This document shows positions 42,963 through 53,338 of a stretch of DNA of 64,000 bases, one piece after another. A program made the position numbers and the translations under genes. Position 1 is the first letter of the stretch. Each line of letters begins with the position of its first letter. The notes under the pieces are model-generated. The model was not told the DNA's origin. It saw only the letters and a program-made list of their open reading frames with translations, and did not search any database. Origin of the DNA: Armatimonadota bacterium (GTDB lineage: Bacteria; Armatimonadota; Fimbriimonadia; Fimbriimonadales; ATM1); the NCBI GenBank assembly GCA_003577165.1, contig QEUM01000010.1, positions 1-64,000 on the forward strand. Direction: 5' to 3'.

Positions 42963-45245
42963 TTGCAGTCAATAGTAGTAGCCGCCGGCGCCTCGCTTAT
43001 CGCTCTCATCTATTGGTTCTTCTTCGGGGGCAAAGCGCGGAGCGAGCGGCCGCGCGCATCCTCGGAGGTCGCGCGAGAGATCGCTCTCGACATCCGAGGA
43101 ATGACCTGTGCCGCGTGCGTCGCGCGCGTCGAAAAGGGACTCAGCCGCGTGCCCGGCGTCGTAGCAGCGAACGTCAATCTCGCGACGGAAACCGCGTCGG
43201 TACAAGTTGATCCGAGCGTCTCCTCGGGTCAGTTGACGCGAGCGGTAGAGAAGGTCGGTTACGAGGCCTCGCTTCAAGACCGTCGGCGAGTCGAGGATAA
43301 GAGTGAAGAGCGGGCCCGAGAGATTCGAACCCTCGGTTGGAAATTCTGGGGCTCCGCGATCTTCACCGTTCCACTCCTGATATTCGCGATGCACATCCCG
43401 GGCGTTCCGATGCTCGGACACGCGATTCAGTTCGCGCTTGCGACTCCCGTCGTAATCGTCTTTGGAGCGCACTTCTTCGTCCACACGGCTCGCGCGCTTC
43501 GCTATCGAAGCGCCGACATGAACGTGCTTATCGCCTTGGGAACGGGAGCGGCCTACGGCTACAGCACAGCCATCACGTTCTTGCCTCACACGTTCGGCCA
43601 CTCCGGAGTCTATTTCGAAGTCGCTGCCGCGATCATCACTTTGATCCTCATGGGACGGTGGCTCGAGGCTCGCGCAAGAGGGCGAACGGGCGACGCGATT
43701 CGGAGGCTCCTGTCCTATCAGGCGAAAACCGCGACCGTCATTCGCGACGGGCAGGAACAGGATGTGGACATCGAGTCAGTTCGCGTTGGTGACGTTTTGC
43801 TCGTGCGCCCCGGCGAGAGGATCCCGGTGGATGGGACGATTGTGTCCGGTGAGAGTTCCATCGACGAAGCGATGTTGACGGGCGAGAGCATCCCGGTCGA
43901 CAAGGGCGTGGGAGATAAGGTGTACGCGGGCACTCTCAATCAGTTCGGCTCCATCCAGTTTGCGGCCACCGGTGTCGGCGAGCAGACGACTCTTTCGCGA
44001 ATCGTCGACTTAGTGCGGCGGGCGCAAGGATCGCGCGCACCGATTCAAACCCTCGCAGACAAGATCACTTCCATCTTTGTGCCTTCGGTTCTCATGGTCG
44101 CTGTGGCGACGTTCGCCGTTTGGCTTGCTTTCGTCGCCCCCGGCGACGGGGTCATGGCGATGATGCACGCGGTCGCAGTACTCATCATTGCCTGTCCATG
44201 TGCCCTCGGGCTTGCCACGCCGACCGCTGTGATGGTGGGGATCGGGCGCGCGGCGCAGTTGGGAATTCTCGTTCGAGACGCAGAAGCGATGCAAAAGCTC
44301 GCCTCTGTTCGGGCGGTCGTTCTCGACAAAACGGGCACGGTGACGGCCGGACGCCCGGAAGTCGTGGACGCGGCATTCGAAGATGGCGCCGTCGACGAGG
44401 TGCTCAGTTACGCTGCGTCGGTCGAGAGCCGAAGCGAACATCCGCTCGCCAAGGCGATTGTCCGATACGCGGAAGAGCGCGCTTCGCGCACTCACGAAGT
44501 CGAAGCATTTGCGGCGACGTCCGGACGGGGTGTATCTGGAAGAGTGAAAGACAAGGATGTCGCGATCGGCACAACGGCGTTTCTCGAGTCCCTGGGCGCG
44601 TCCTCGAACGGCCTCGCGGAGCGGGCAGTGGCCTTCGCGAACGAGGGAAAGACCTCGATCGGGGTCGCGATCGACGGCTCAGTGCGAGCCGTTTTCGCGA
44701 TCGCAGACACGACGAGGCCGGAATCCAAATCGGCGGTGGAACGACTCACTCAAGCCGGAATCGAAGTCTGGATGATCACGGGGGACAACAAGGCGACCGC
44801 CGAGTCGATTGCGAAAGAAGTGGGAATTCGGAACGTCGTTGCGGAGGCCCTCCCCGAAGACAAGGAACGAATCGTCGCGCAACTCTCCGCCCAGGGCGGC
44901 GTTGCGATGGTCGGAGACGGAATCAACGATGCTCCCGCGCTTGCGCGCGCCGATGTTGGAATCGCGATGGGAGGCGGCGCCGATGTCGCGATGGAGACCG
45001 CAGACATCACTCTCATGCGAGGCGACCTTCACGGAGTTCCCGATGCGATCGCGCTGAGCAGAGCGGCGATGAGAAAGATTCGCCAGAACCTCTTCTTCGC
45101 CTTCGTCTACAACACCCTCGGCATTCCTCTCGCTGCGGCAGGCGTACTGAGCCCGATCGTGGCTTCGGCGGCGATGGCGCTGTCGAGCGTGTCGGTCGTG
45201 ACGAACGCGCTCACGCTTCGTTCGTTCAAGCCGACAAGGGACTAA
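42963..45245 (+). CDS. copA: Copper-translocating P1B-type ATPase
   Basis: 760 residues from TTG 42963; exports Cu(I) from the cytosol. An extra N-terminal hydrophobic segment ([20 protein letters not shown]) precedes one HMA domain ([20 protein letters not shown]). Then follow the P-type ATPase parts: TGE loop (LTGESIPV), the metal-binding CPC in [14 protein letters not shown], phosphorylation site [33 protein letters not shown] and C-terminal [16 protein letters not shown]. The N-terminal segment before the HMA domain is unusual. It overlaps the convergent DUF1552 gene by 4 bp. Confidence 0.95.
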   Translation: MQSIVVAAGASLIALIYWFFFGGKARSERPRASSEVAREIALDIRGMTCAACVARVEKGLSRVPGVVAANVNLATETASVQVDPSVSSGQLTRAVEKVGYEASLQDRRRVEDKSEERAREIRTLGWKFWGSAIFTVPLLIFAMHIPGVPMLGHAIQFALATPVVIVFGAHFFVHTARALRYRSADMNVLIALGTGAAYGYSTAITFLPHTFGHSGVYFEVAAAIITLILMGRWLEARARGRTGDAIRRLLSYQAKTATVIRDGQEQDVDIESVRVGDVLLVRPGERIPVDGTIVSGESSIDEAMLTGESIPVDKGVGDKVYAGTLNQFGSIQFAATGVGEQTTLSRIVDLVRRAQGSRAPIQTLADKITSIFVPSVLMVAVATFAVWLAFVAPGDGVMAMMHAVAVLIIACPCALGLATPTAVMVGIGRAAQLGILVRDAEAMQKLASVRAVVLDKTGTVTAGRPEVVDAAFEDGAVDEVLSYAASVESRSEHPLAKAIVRYAEERASRTHEVEAFAATSGRGVSGRVKDKDVAIGTTAFLESLGASSNGLAERAVAFANEGKTSIGVAIDGSVRAVFAIADTTRPESKSAVERLTQAGIEVWMITGDNKATAESIAKEVGIRNVVAEALPEDKERIVAQLSAQGGVAMVGDGINDAPALARADVGIAMGGGADVAMETADITLMRGDLHGVPDAIALSRAAMRKIRQNLFFAFVYNTLGIPLAAAGVLSPIVASAAMALSSVSVVTNALTLRSFKPTRD

Positions 45246-46579
45246 AGCAACTCGGTCAGTTTGCCCGTGCTGTCCCCCAGCGACTCGATCGGCACCTTCA
45301 TGCGGTCCAGCATGGAGAGGAACAAGTTGTTCATCGGCGTGCCGTTTGCGAAAACGTAATGTCTGCCGGCTTGGATCGTTCCGCCGCCCTTTCCGCATAG
45401 GAGGATGGGCAGATCGTCGTGATTGTGCCGGTCGCCATCGCTGATTCCCCCTCCGAAAACGACCATGCATTGATCGAGGAGCGTGCCGGAGCCCTCGCGG
45501 ATCGAATTGAGTCGCTGCAAGACGTAGGACAGTTGATCCACGTAGAACCGATCAATCTTCCGTTTCTTTTCGAGTTTGTCCGGATCTTTCCCGTGGTGCG
45601 ATATGTCGTGGTGGCCTTCCGAGACGCCGACGTCCCGGAACGGCCGATTGCTTCCGTCGTTTGCAAACATGAACGTGCAAATTCGCGTCAAGTCCGCCTG
45701 GAAGGCAAGCACCATCATGTCTCCGAGTAGGCGGATGTGTTCGCCGTAGTCGCTCGGAGTTCCGGATGGCTTCTGCATGCCACCCCCGATCGCAATCGCT
45801 TCCTGCTCATACTTCTCCAAGCGCAACTCCACTTCGCGCACCGAAGTTAGGTACTCATCGAGTTTTCGCTTGTCCTGCAACCCGAGCTGCGATGAGAGCC
45901 GGGAAGCGTCTTCGAGCACGAAGTCCAGAATGCTGAGGCGCTCTCGATTGCGCTTCGCGAGAGAGGCGCTGTTTTCGGCGGAGTCGGCTGATCCGAAAAG
46001 CCTTTCGAACACGGCACGGGGGTTGACCTCTTTGGCAACCGGCGTCGTCGGAGATCGCCACGAGATGTTCGACGAGTAAGCGCAACTGTATCCCGAGTCG
46101 CAGTTGCCCGCCTGCGCGCCGCGCTCACATCCAATTTCGAGCGAAGCGAACTTGGTGAGATGTCCGATCTTCTGGGCCGCCACTTGATCCGCGGAAATCC
46201 CGACCGAGATGTCCGTCCCTGCGGTCTTTTTGGGGTGCACGCCAGTGAGCCAGGTGGCGGTCGAGCGCGCATGGTCGCCCGGACCATCGCCGAGAGCGAA
46301 TGCGTTTCTCTGCGTAAGGCCGGTCAGAACGCTGACTGACCCCTTGACGGGTTCGAGCGGCGCGAGCGTGGTTGGTAGGGCCTGCAATGCGCCTGGACCC
46401 GTGGGTCGCCAGTGCTCCATGTTCACGCCGTTCGGGATGAACAGGAACGCCATGCGCGTCGGCGGTCGAACTGCGGATTGAGCGAGCGCGGACAAAGGCG
46501 CCATCTTTTCAAGGAACGGAAGTGCGACCACAGTGCCGAGGCCCTTCAAGACCGTTCGGCGATCGAGTTTGTTTTTCAT
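45242..46579 (-). CDS. DUF1552-family Tat-exported protein
   Basis: 445 residues. The leader [20 protein letters not shown] is a Tat signal with the RR motif. The body is typical of DUF1552: [20 protein letters not shown] near the start, [19 protein letters not shown] and [20 protein letters not shown]-like segments ([19 protein letters not shown]). The fold is related to DUF1501/sulfatase-like proteins. The family is almost always encoded next to cytochrome-like DUF1592 proteins, as here (ATGA overlap). Function is not established. Confidence 0.9.
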   Translation of the reverse strand: MKNKLDRRTVLKGLGTVVALPFLEKMAPLSALAQSAVRPPTRMAFLFIPNGVNMEHWRPTGPGALQALPTTLAPLEPVKGSVSVLTGLTQRNAFALGDGPGDHARSTATWLTGVHPKKTAGTDISVGISADQVAAQKIGHLTKFASLEIGCERGAQAGNCDSGYSCAYSSNISWRSPTTPVAKEVNPRAVFERLFGSADSAENSASLAKRNRERLSILDFVLEDASRLSSQLGLQDKRKLDEYLTSVREVELRLEKYEQEAIAIGGGMQKPSGTPSDYGEHIRLLGDMMVLAFQADLTRICTFMFANDGSNRPFRDVGVSEGHHDISHHGKDPDKLEKKRKIDRFYVDQLSYVLQRLNSIREGSGTLLDQCMVVFGGGISDGDRHNHDDLPILLCGKGGGTIQAGRHYVFANGTPMNNLFLSMLDRMKVPIESLGDSTGKLTELL

Positions 46580-48903
46580 CGAGTGGCTTCTCCAGTGCGG
46601 CGCTTGCGGAATGCGTCGCTTGTGATGATGGAATTGACGATGGAGGAAAAACGATACTGGTTTGACTTCGCCGCCTTCACCGCGTCATCGAGCACGCACG
46701 CGTCCGCGGAAGTCAGGCCTCGGCCGAGCGCGAAGGTCATCAGTTTGGCCGTTAGGTTTCGGACGAAGTCGTCCGACCTCGACTTGAGGAGCGACTTGAG
46801 TTCTGTTACTCCCGAAAACTTCTTTCCGTTCGGAAGCGTGCCGCTCGCATCGACGGGCGCGCCACCGTCGACGGCTCGATACGCGCCGATGGCGTCGAAG
46901 TTCTCAAGTCCGAATCCTAGCGGATCCATCTTTGCGTGACACGAATAGCAGGTCGGATCCTTTCGGTGCTGCTCGAGCCTTTCGCGAAGAGTGCGTCCTG
47001 TCAGCGGCTGACCGTCGGCCTTCAAGTCGGGCGTGCCGGGTGGGGGAGGAGGGACTGGGTCGCCCAAAATCTCTTCCAGAATGAACTTGCCCCGTTTGAC
47101 CGGTGACGTGCGGGTTGGGTTTGACGTGAGCGCAAGGATGCTCGCTTGGGTGATGACTCCGCCTCGCTGAGTCCCCTTGACGGGGACTCGCTGGAATTCG
47201 TCAGAGGTGACGCCACCGATGCCGTAGAGATCGGCGAGCCGACGGTTCACGTACGTGTAATCTGCGTCGATGAACTCAAGGACACTGCGATCGGCCGCCA
47301 CGATGCCATCGAAGAACTTGCGCGTCTCCGCTTCCATGTCGGCAAGCAGCTGCGGCGAGAATCGCGGGAACAGCGACCGATCGGGGTTGACGTCCTGAAG
47401 TCGCCGGAGTTGTAGCCATTGGCCTGCGAAGTTCTCCCCCAAGCCTCTCGCCTTCGGGTCCTTCAACATTCGGGCGGCCTGCACCTTCAGGACGGTTGGC
47501 GACTGCAGTTTGCCTTGTGCGGCGAGCGCGAACAGTTCGTCGTCGGGCATCGAACTCCAGAGGAAGTAACTCAACCGCGAGGCGATTTCCCAGTCGTTCA
47601 AGTTGCGCGCCTTCTGACCGGCCATAGGTTTGCCGTCGGACTCGACTCGAAAGAGAAAGTGCGGAGAAACCAGCACGGCCTGAACCGCAAGTTGAATCCC
47701 CTTCTCGAACGACTCCTTCTCTTTGTGTCGGAGTCTGTAGATGGCCAAGAGGCGATCTACCTCGTCAGACGTTGCGGGCCTTCTGTATGCGCGGGATGCG
47801 AATTTCGAAATGATCTGACGTGCCGCTGTTTCTTCGTTTCCCGGCGCGGGAGTCGTAAAGATAATGCGCGTGTGCGAAGCCGGCAGTGCGCCTACTGCAT
47901 TGAACGGACCAGCGATTTCGATGTAATCCAGCAACAGGTTGCGGTCACGCTGCTTCGGGTCTGGGTGGTTCGGGGCGTAATAGTCGTTGATAAACGTCAC
48001 AGAAATCTGGTGTGCGCCCGCGCGAAGTGTCAGTGGCAGTTCGTACAACGCCGGCTTCTCGGGAGTGGCGGCAACATCCATCGTTTGGGCGTGAACTCCA
48101 TCCACGAGAATTGCCATTCTCGCCAACTCGGGCCCCGCCTGCTGTGCGCACGCGCGAATGGACAACCGATAGGCCCCCCCCTCGGTCGCGTGGTAAGACG
48201 CAGTCGCCACGCTCCGAGTGAACATCACCCGAAGTCCGTCGTCGCGGTTGCGTGAACCCTCTTCTTCTGGCAGATCCTCAACTTCGAATCGTCGAGTGGC
48301 GAGTGACGGAACCCTGATGGCGGCCTGCGCGATCTTCTCCGCCGCCTGCAGATATTTCTCAAACAGCAGGGTGGACATCGAAAGCACATCCCCCTGGTTG
48401 TCGAAACCGTTCCCGACGTCGTCGCTCGGAAAGTCCGCCGTGGGATCGAAGTCGATTCCCACCAGGTCGCGGATCGTATTCTGGTATTCGGCGCGGTTCA
48501 GTCGGCGCAATGTGACTCGACCCGGGTCTTGGACCTCGCAACTCGCGCTCAGTTGCGTGTCGATCCACTTCGCCACGGCCTGCCGCTGGGCATCGCCTGG
48601 GCTCGGAGCGCCGGGCGGAGGCATCGTCCCGCTCCGGAGGCGAAGGGAGACGCGGTCCCACACGTCCCGGTCGGCGATCATGGAGGCGAGGGAGAGGTAC
48701 TTGTCCAGGGCGAGTCCTGCGGTCTTCGCCTGGGAGTTGTGGCATCCCCAGCAGTACTTCTTGACCACGGGAAGGACGACTTGAGCGAACTCGCCGGGCT
48801 TGGCCGCCGCCTGCCCGCCGACGAGCGCGGGCAGAGCCGCCAGCAGGCCAAGCGTCCCGCCGAGCAGCGCAGTCCAACCGCTTCGCCCCGGTCCTCTCCT
48901 CAT
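46576..48903 (-). CDS. DUF1592/DUF1588/DUF1587/DUF1585 cytochrome-type protein (planctomycete-type)
   Basis: 775 residues from ATG 48903 (GAGGAT upstream). A signal peptide with a hydrophobic core (TALLGGTLGLLAALPALVGG) precedes a heme-binding CxxCH (VVKKYCWGCHNSQAKTAGLA). Ordered family segments follow: DUF1587 (RRLNRAEYQNTIRDLVGIDF), a CBM-like middle part (RLSIRACAQQAGPELARMAI), DUF1592, DUF1588 (RGGVITQASILALTSNPTRT with GKFILEEIL) and DUF1585. A second CxxCH (CYSCHAKMDPLGF) may hold another heme. It and the DUF1552 partner likely work together on an unknown periplasmic redox or degradation step. Confidence 0.9.
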   Translation of the reverse strand: MRRGPGRSGWTALLGGTLGLLAALPALVGGQAAAKPGEFAQVVLPVVKKYCWGCHNSQAKTAGLALDKYLSLASMIADRDVWDRVSLRLRSGTMPPPGAPSPGDAQRQAVAKWIDTQLSASCEVQDPGRVTLRRLNRAEYQNTIRDLVGIDFDPTADFPSDDVGNGFDNQGDVLSMSTLLFEKYLQAAEKIAQAAIRVPSLATRRFEVEDLPEEEGSRNRDDGLRVMFTRSVATASYHATEGGAYRLSIRACAQQAGPELARMAILVDGVHAQTMDVAATPEKPALYELPLTLRAGAHQISVTFINDYYAPNHPDPKQRDRNLLLDYIEIAGPFNAVGALPASHTRIIFTTPAPGNEETAARQIISKFASRAYRRPATSDEVDRLLAIYRLRHKEKESFEKGIQLAVQAVLVSPHFLFRVESDGKPMAGQKARNLNDWEIASRLSYFLWSSMPDDELFALAAQGKLQSPTVLKVQAARMLKDPKARGLGENFAGQWLQLRRLQDVNPDRSLFPRFSPQLLADMEAETRKFFDGIVAADRSVLEFIDADYTYVNRRLADLYGIGGVTSDEFQRVPVKGTQRGGVITQASILALTSNPTRTSPVKRGKFILEEILGDPVPPPPPGTPDLKADGQPLTGRTLRERLEQHRKDPTCYSCHAKMDPLGFGLENFDAIGAYRAVDGGAPVDASGTLPNGKKFSGVTELKSLLKSRSDDFVRNLTAKLMTFALGRGLTSADACVLDDAVKAAKSNQYRFSSIVNSIITSDAFRKRRTGEATR

Positions 48904-49028
48904 AAATCCTCGTCTTCGGCGCCTGCCGCCGATCCCCATATCTCTCTATTGTACGGCAGCCCCGGCCCGCGGCCCAAGAAAAACGGGCGAAAGGGCACTT
49001 TCTCGCGGCGGCGAAATATCCCAGGTCG

Positions 49029-49901
49029 ATGGTTCAACTTGGGTTCGCCGGCCTCGGCGTGATGGGCGCGCGGATGGCCGGCCACTTGCTGCGCGCCGGC
49101 CACCGCCTCCGTGTTTGGAATCGCACGCCGGCGAAGGCGGACGGCCTTATCGAGAGCGGCGCCCTCTGGTGCGACTCCCCAGAATCTCTCGCGGAGTCGA
49201 GTGACATCGTCTTCCTGTGCGTTTCTCGATCGGAAGACGTATCCGAACTCGTGGGTCGCATGGCACAGGCGAGCCGGGGGGGGACAATGTTCATCGACCA
49301 CTCGACGATCGAACCCCATGTGGCCGAGTCCCTCCACGGAGACATCAGAGCGAGGCAGCTGGCGTTCCTCGATTGCCCGGTCACGGGCGGAGAGAAGGGA
49401 GCAATCGATGGGACGTTGACCATCTTCTGCGGTGGCGAGAAGGAGCACTTCGACACCGCCCTGCCCTTCCTCGAGTGCTACGGGAAGAAGGTCCGACACG
49501 TCGGCCCGCCGGGCAGCGGTCAGAAGATGAAGATGGCCAACCAGATTGCCGTGGCGATCAGCGTCTTGGCCATGTCGGAGGCGCTCGTCTATGCGCAAAA
49601 GGCAGGACTCAGCGTCGCCGACACGGTGGATCTCGTCGGTTCTGGTGCGGGGGGGAGTTGGTCGTTCGCAAATTACGGACCGAAGGTCTTGAGCCGGGAT
49701 TGGACGCCGGGATTTGCAGTGTCGCTTCAACAGAAGGACCTCTCTTATGCTCTTGCGAGCGCGAGAGACTCTGGAGCGTGCCTGCCGGGTGCTGCCCTGA
49801 CTCACCAGCTGTTTGCGGCCTTGGAGGCGAGCGGAAGGGGGGGGGACGCAACTCCGGCCCTCTTCGAGATTCTGGAACAACTCAGCGGTGGACGCGACTA
49901 A
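49029..49901 (+). CDS. Beta-hydroxyacid dehydrogenase (3-hydroxyisobutyrate dehydrogenase family)
   Basis: 290 residues. The N-terminal Rossmann fold starts QLGFAGLGVMGARMAGHLLR; DCPVTGGEKGAIDGTL is the substrate-binding signature and GQKMKMANQIAVAIS contains the catalytic Lys in GxxxKxxxN. It should oxidise a short beta-hydroxyacid such as 2-hydroxy-3-oxopropionate or 3-hydroxyisobutyrate with NAD(P). Its 3' end overlaps the ABC ATPase start by 14 bp. Confidence 0.9.
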   Translation: MVQLGFAGLGVMGARMAGHLLRAGHRLRVWNRTPAKADGLIESGALWCDSPESLAESSDIVFLCVSRSEDVSELVGRMAQASRGGTMFIDHSTIEPHVAESLHGDIRARQLAFLDCPVTGGEKGAIDGTLTIFCGGEKEHFDTALPFLECYGKKVRHVGPPGSGQKMKMANQIAVAISVLAMSEALVYAQKAGLSVADTVDLVGSGAGGSWSFANYGPKVLSRDWTPGFAVSLQQKDLSYALASARDSGACLPGAALTHQLFAALEASGRGGDATPALFEILEQLSGGRD

Positions 49902-51399
49902 CCCCGCGCCCGCCGTAAAGATGCTGGGGATCTCCAAGCGATTCGGCCGCGTGCGCGCGAACGATTCGATCGACTTCACCGTTTCCCGGGGCACGCTCCA
50001 CGCGATCATCGGCGAGAACGGCTCCGGCAAGTCGACTCTAATGCGGATTCTCTATGGGAGTCTAAGACCTGATCGTGGACGCATCGAAATCGACGGTCAG
50101 CGCGTCAGTTTCCACTCTCCGAAGGACGCGATTGGCCTCGGAGTTGGGATGGCGAGCCAACAGCCGTCCATCATCCCGGAGCTGAGTTGCATCGAGAACC
50201 TGCTGCTTGGCGCGGGCGGACCTTTCTTGCTTCAGCGGGATGCCGCGATCGCGAAAGCGAGCGCAGACGCAAAGAGGCTTGGATTCGAGTTCGAGTGGAC
50301 GCGCTCTGCGGGCGAATCCGGTCCCGCAGGGATGCAGAAGCTCGAGATCCTTCGGCAACTTTGGCGAGGCGCGAGACTTCTTATCCTGGACGAGCCGACG
50401 GTATTGCTTTCCCCGCTCGATACAGAGGCGCTCTTTCGAAATCTCAAGTCGTACGTCGAAGAGGGCAACACCGTCATTCTCGTGACGCACCGCCTCCGAG
50501 ACGTCGTGGACTTCTGCACGCATGCGACGGTCTTGCGGGGGGGCAAGAAGGTCTCCGACCTCATCGTGTCGGAGACGAGCCTTGATCAGATGTCCTCTCT
50601 GATCGTCGGAGAAACCGCGGCGCCTGCCTCCGCAACTGTGGGTTCGCCGGGAGATGCGCTGTTGTCGTTGAAGGACTTCCACGCTCTCCAGGAGGACGGC
50701 CGAATCGCAGCCACGGTCGAGCAACTCACGGTCCGATCGGGAGAGATCGTCGGCATCGCCGGCGTGGACGGCAACGGCCAGCGGCCGTTCCTCGAATCGC
50801 TTCTCGGCGTTCGGAGGCATAAGGGGTCCCTCGTTCTCGCCGGAACCGACATCGGCAGGTGGTCCGTGCGAGAACGCATTGCGGGGGGGGTGACGCTCAT
50901 TCCCGAAGTGGTGCAGACGGAGGGTCTGGTTCTGGATTGGCCCCTCTTGGACAACGCGCTCATCGGAAACCAGTGGCGCAAGGAGTTTCGGAGGTCTGGT
51001 CTGATCGATCGCAGATCCAAGATCGGATACGCAGGCCGGATGGCTGCGCGCATGCGAGCGAAAGTGCGTTCGGTGGAAGAGCCCGCGCAGAATCTGAGCG
51101 GAGGCAATCAGCAGAGGTTCGCAGTCGGGCGAGCGCTCGAAATGAAGCCGAGGGTCTGTCTCGGACTTCAGCCCACGCGCGGACTCGACGTCAGCGGAGC
51201 GGCGACGTTCTATGAAGAGGTCGCGAGTCTGTGCGGGGAGGGGGCTTGTGCGATCCTTGTCAGCAACGAACTCGACGAACTCCTCGAACGCTGTCATCGC
51301 GTTCTCGTGATGTTCGCCGGCAGGCTGCTCGAGGTTCCTGAATCCAAGTCGAAGGACCGGCACGCGATCGGCCGCATGATGGTCGGGCTCGATCCATGA
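49888..51399 (+). CDS. ABC transporter ATPase, nucleoside/BMP-type (two cassettes)
   Basis: 503 residues from GTG 49888. Two ABC cassettes as in sugar and nucleoside importers (YufO/NupO-like). The first has Walker A GENGSGKST, LILDEPT Walker B and H-loop LVTHRL; the signature is weak (GMQKLEILRQL). In the second the Walker A is degenerate (GVDGNGQRPF), the signature is LSGGNQQRFAVGRAL and the Walker B region reads LGLQPTRGLD. It forms a complex with the two permeases encoded next (ATGA overlaps). A BmpA-type binding lipoprotein is not in the window. Confidence 0.9.
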   Translation: MDATNPAPAVKMLGISKRFGRVRANDSIDFTVSRGTLHAIIGENGSGKSTLMRILYGSLRPDRGRIEIDGQRVSFHSPKDAIGLGVGMASQQPSIIPELSCIENLLLGAGGPFLLQRDAAIAKASADAKRLGFEFEWTRSAGESGPAGMQKLEILRQLWRGARLLILDEPTVLLSPLDTEALFRNLKSYVEEGNTVILVTHRLRDVVDFCTHATVLRGGKKVSDLIVSETSLDQMSSLIVGETAAPASATVGSPGDALLSLKDFHALQEDGRIAATVEQLTVRSGEIVGIAGVDGNGQRPFLESLLGVRRHKGSLVLAGTDIGRWSVRERIAGGVTLIPEVVQTEGLVLDWPLLDNALIGNQWRKEFRRSGLIDRRSKIGYAGRMAARMRAKVRSVEEPAQNLSGGNQQRFAVGRALEMKPRVCLGLQPTRGLDVSGAATFYEEVASLCGEGACAILVSNELDELLERCHRVLVMFAGRLLEVPESKSKDRHAIGRMMVGLDP

Positions 51400-52421
51400 T
51401 TCGCGTCACGCTCGCGATCGCCGCCGCTCTCGGCGTCCTCGCCGCGCTCTTGGCGTTGGCTGGTGTGCCGCTGCGCGACGTGGCCGTGAGTTTCGTGGAG
51501 GGCACGACGGGATGGATCCCGGATCGTGGCGAGTTCGTCGGTTGGCAGCCTGTGAGCGAAGTCCTGAGACGCGCGACGCCACTTCTCCTGACGGGGCTCG
51601 CCGTGCAGATCGCGCTGCAGGCGGGTTCGTTCAACATCGGTGCAGAGGGGCAGTTGCGGGTGGGGGGGCTCGTAGCCGCGTGGGCGTGCCTCAGTTTGGG
51701 ACTGACAGGGCCTCTCGGGATCGTCGTTGCGACGATCTTGGGAGCGGCTGCGGGGCTCCTCTGGGCCGCGCCCGCAGCCTGGATTCGCGCCTTTCGGGGG
51801 GGGCACGAGGTGATCTCCACGATCATGCTCAACTATGTGGCCGTATTCGCGACGGAGTTCGTCGTCTCGGGCCCGATGCAGGAGCGACCTGGCGGCGAGC
51901 CGACGACCGCAGTCATCCCTGAGGCCGCGTCCCTGTCGGCGATCACTTTCGGCGGCGGATTCGTGCTCTATCCGGCGCTTCTCGTCGGGATCGGACTCGC
52001 GATTCTGGCGCGGCTCTGGCTGAACCGAACACCTCCCGGATTCGAACACCGCCTCGTCGGTGCGAACCCGTCGGCGGCCGCCTATGCGGGCGTCAAGACG
52101 AAGTGGGTGTCCTTGCGCGCGCTCCTGCTGAGCGGCGCGGTCGCGGGAGTCGCGGGAGCGCTGCATCTCTTGGGACAGGAGCGACGGTACTCGATTGGCT
52201 TCTCCCCTGGGTACGGATTCGACAGCCTCGGCGTCGCGTTGCTTGCCGGAGGGCATCCGCTGGGCGTGCTGCCTGCGGCGCTGCTGTTTGCCGCGATCGA
52301 GCAGGGAGCGGTTCGCGCGCAGGTTGCGATCGGTTTGCCGAAGGAGATCTCCTTCGTGATTCAAGGATTGCTTCTCCTTCTCGTCGCCTATGTTCGGTGG
52401 CGGAGGAGATCAACGCTATGA
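51396..52421 (+). CDS. ABC transporter permease, nucleoside/BMP-type, subunit 1
   Basis: 341 residues, about nine hydrophobic helices. FNIGAEGQLRVGGLVAAWA and FRGGHEVISTIMLNYVAVFA are signature segments of the BPD_transp_2 family in nucleoside importers. Start ATG overlaps the ATPase stop by 4 bp. Confidence 0.9.
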   Translation: MIRVTLAIAAALGVLAALLALAGVPLRDVAVSFVEGTTGWIPDRGEFVGWQPVSEVLRRATPLLLTGLAVQIALQAGSFNIGAEGQLRVGGLVAAWACLSLGLTGPLGIVVATILGAAAGLLWAAPAAWIRAFRGGHEVISTIMLNYVAVFATEFVVSGPMQERPGGEPTTAVIPEAASLSAITFGGGFVLYPALLVGIGLAILARLWLNRTPPGFEHRLVGANPSAAAYAGVKTKWVSLRALLLSGAVAGVAGALHLLGQERRYSIGFSPGYGFDSLGVALLAGGHPLGVLPAALLFAAIEQGAVRAQVAIGLPKEISFVIQGLLLLLVAYVRWRRRSTL

Positions 52422-53272
52422 CATTGGATTGGATGGACATCGGCGGCGCGACGTTGCGATTAGGTGGGCCGCTCTGCCTCGCCGCCATGGCGGGTCTCAT
52501 CAGCGAAAGGAGCGGTGTGATCAACATCGGCCTGGAGGGAAAGATGTTGGCGGCGGCTGCAGGAACGTCGTTTGTGAGCGCGATGACGGGCAACCCTCTC
52601 CTTGGAATCGCGGTCGGCATCGCGTCTGCTGTCCTGTTCGCGCTTCTTCACGCGATTTCAGTCATCGTCTTCCGCATCGACCACGTAGTGAGCGGGATGG
52701 CGATCAACGCCGTTTCGTTCGGCATCACAGGTTATCTCGCAAAACTCCTAACGGCGCGCGGAGCCGATCAAGACTTCGATTCCATTCCTCAACCCGTGTT
52801 CATTCTGTTCGCAATCGCCGCGCCGCTTCTGATCGCGTGGGCGCTTCGCTCGACGAATTGGGGATTGCGTTTGACTGCCGTCGGACACAGCGGTGCGAAG
52901 TCGCGGGAGGCTGGAGTGGATCCGGTCAAGGTGAGGTGGAACGCGCAACTTTGGGTCGGCGTTCTTGCCGGCATCTCGGGAGCGATGCTCGTTTCGCAGC
53001 CGGAGCAGTTCGGGGTCGGGATGACGGCAGGTAGAGGATTCATCGCGCTCGCCGCTCTCATCTTCGGCGGTTGGCGTCCGATACCGACTGCGCTTGCCGC
53101 GTTTTCCTTCGGGTTCTTCGATGCGCTTCAACTCCGACTCCAGGGAGAGAAGGTCGCGGGAGTCGAATGGCCCTCGCAGATGTGGGCGGCGTTGCCGTAT
53201 CTGCTGACTCTGATCGCATTGGCCGGCTTTTTGATGAAGTCGCGTCAGCCCGCCGCGCTTGGGAAGGAGTGA
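52418..53272 (+). CDS. ABC transporter permease, nucleoside/BMP-type, subunit 2
   Basis: 284 residues from ATG 52418 (4-bp overlap with subunit 1). ISERSGVINIGLEGKMLAAA and DHVVSGMAINAVSFGITGYL are the family's conserved parts; eight or so membrane helices. Last gene of the transporter operon; a hairpin follows at 53289. Confidence 0.9.
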   Translation: MTLDWMDIGGATLRLGGPLCLAAMAGLISERSGVINIGLEGKMLAAAAGTSFVSAMTGNPLLGIAVGIASAVLFALLHAISVIVFRIDHVVSGMAINAVSFGITGYLAKLLTARGADQDFDSIPQPVFILFAIAAPLLIAWALRSTNWGLRLTAVGHSGAKSREAGVDPVKVRWNAQLWVGVLAGISGAMLVSQPEQFGVGMTAGRGFIALAALIFGGWRPIPTALAAFSFGFFDALQLRLQGEKVAGVEWPSQMWAALPYLLTLIALAGFLMKSRQPAALGKE

Positions 53273-53288
53273 AGGCAACCAAAGAGAG

Positions 53289-53317
53289 CGAGAGGACACG
53301 CGAAGCGCGTCCTCTCG
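53289..53317. terminator. Hairpin between convergent genes, probable bidirectional terminator
   Basis: CGAGAGGAC / GTCCTCTCG form a 9-bp stem with a small inner CGC/GCG helix. It lies between the permease gene and the convergent TlpA-like gene. T-tracts are weak on both sides. Confidence 0.55.
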
Positions 53318-53338
53318 AAGAAGCAGTGGGCAGCAGCT

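Noticed and set aside
49843-49851. Frequent runs of 7-9 G or C inside genes as possible phase-variation sites
   Set aside because: There are about twenty in 64 kb, close to what the base composition alone predicts, and they sit in housekeeping as well as other genes, often as Gly-Gly (GGG GGG) or Pro-Pro codons.
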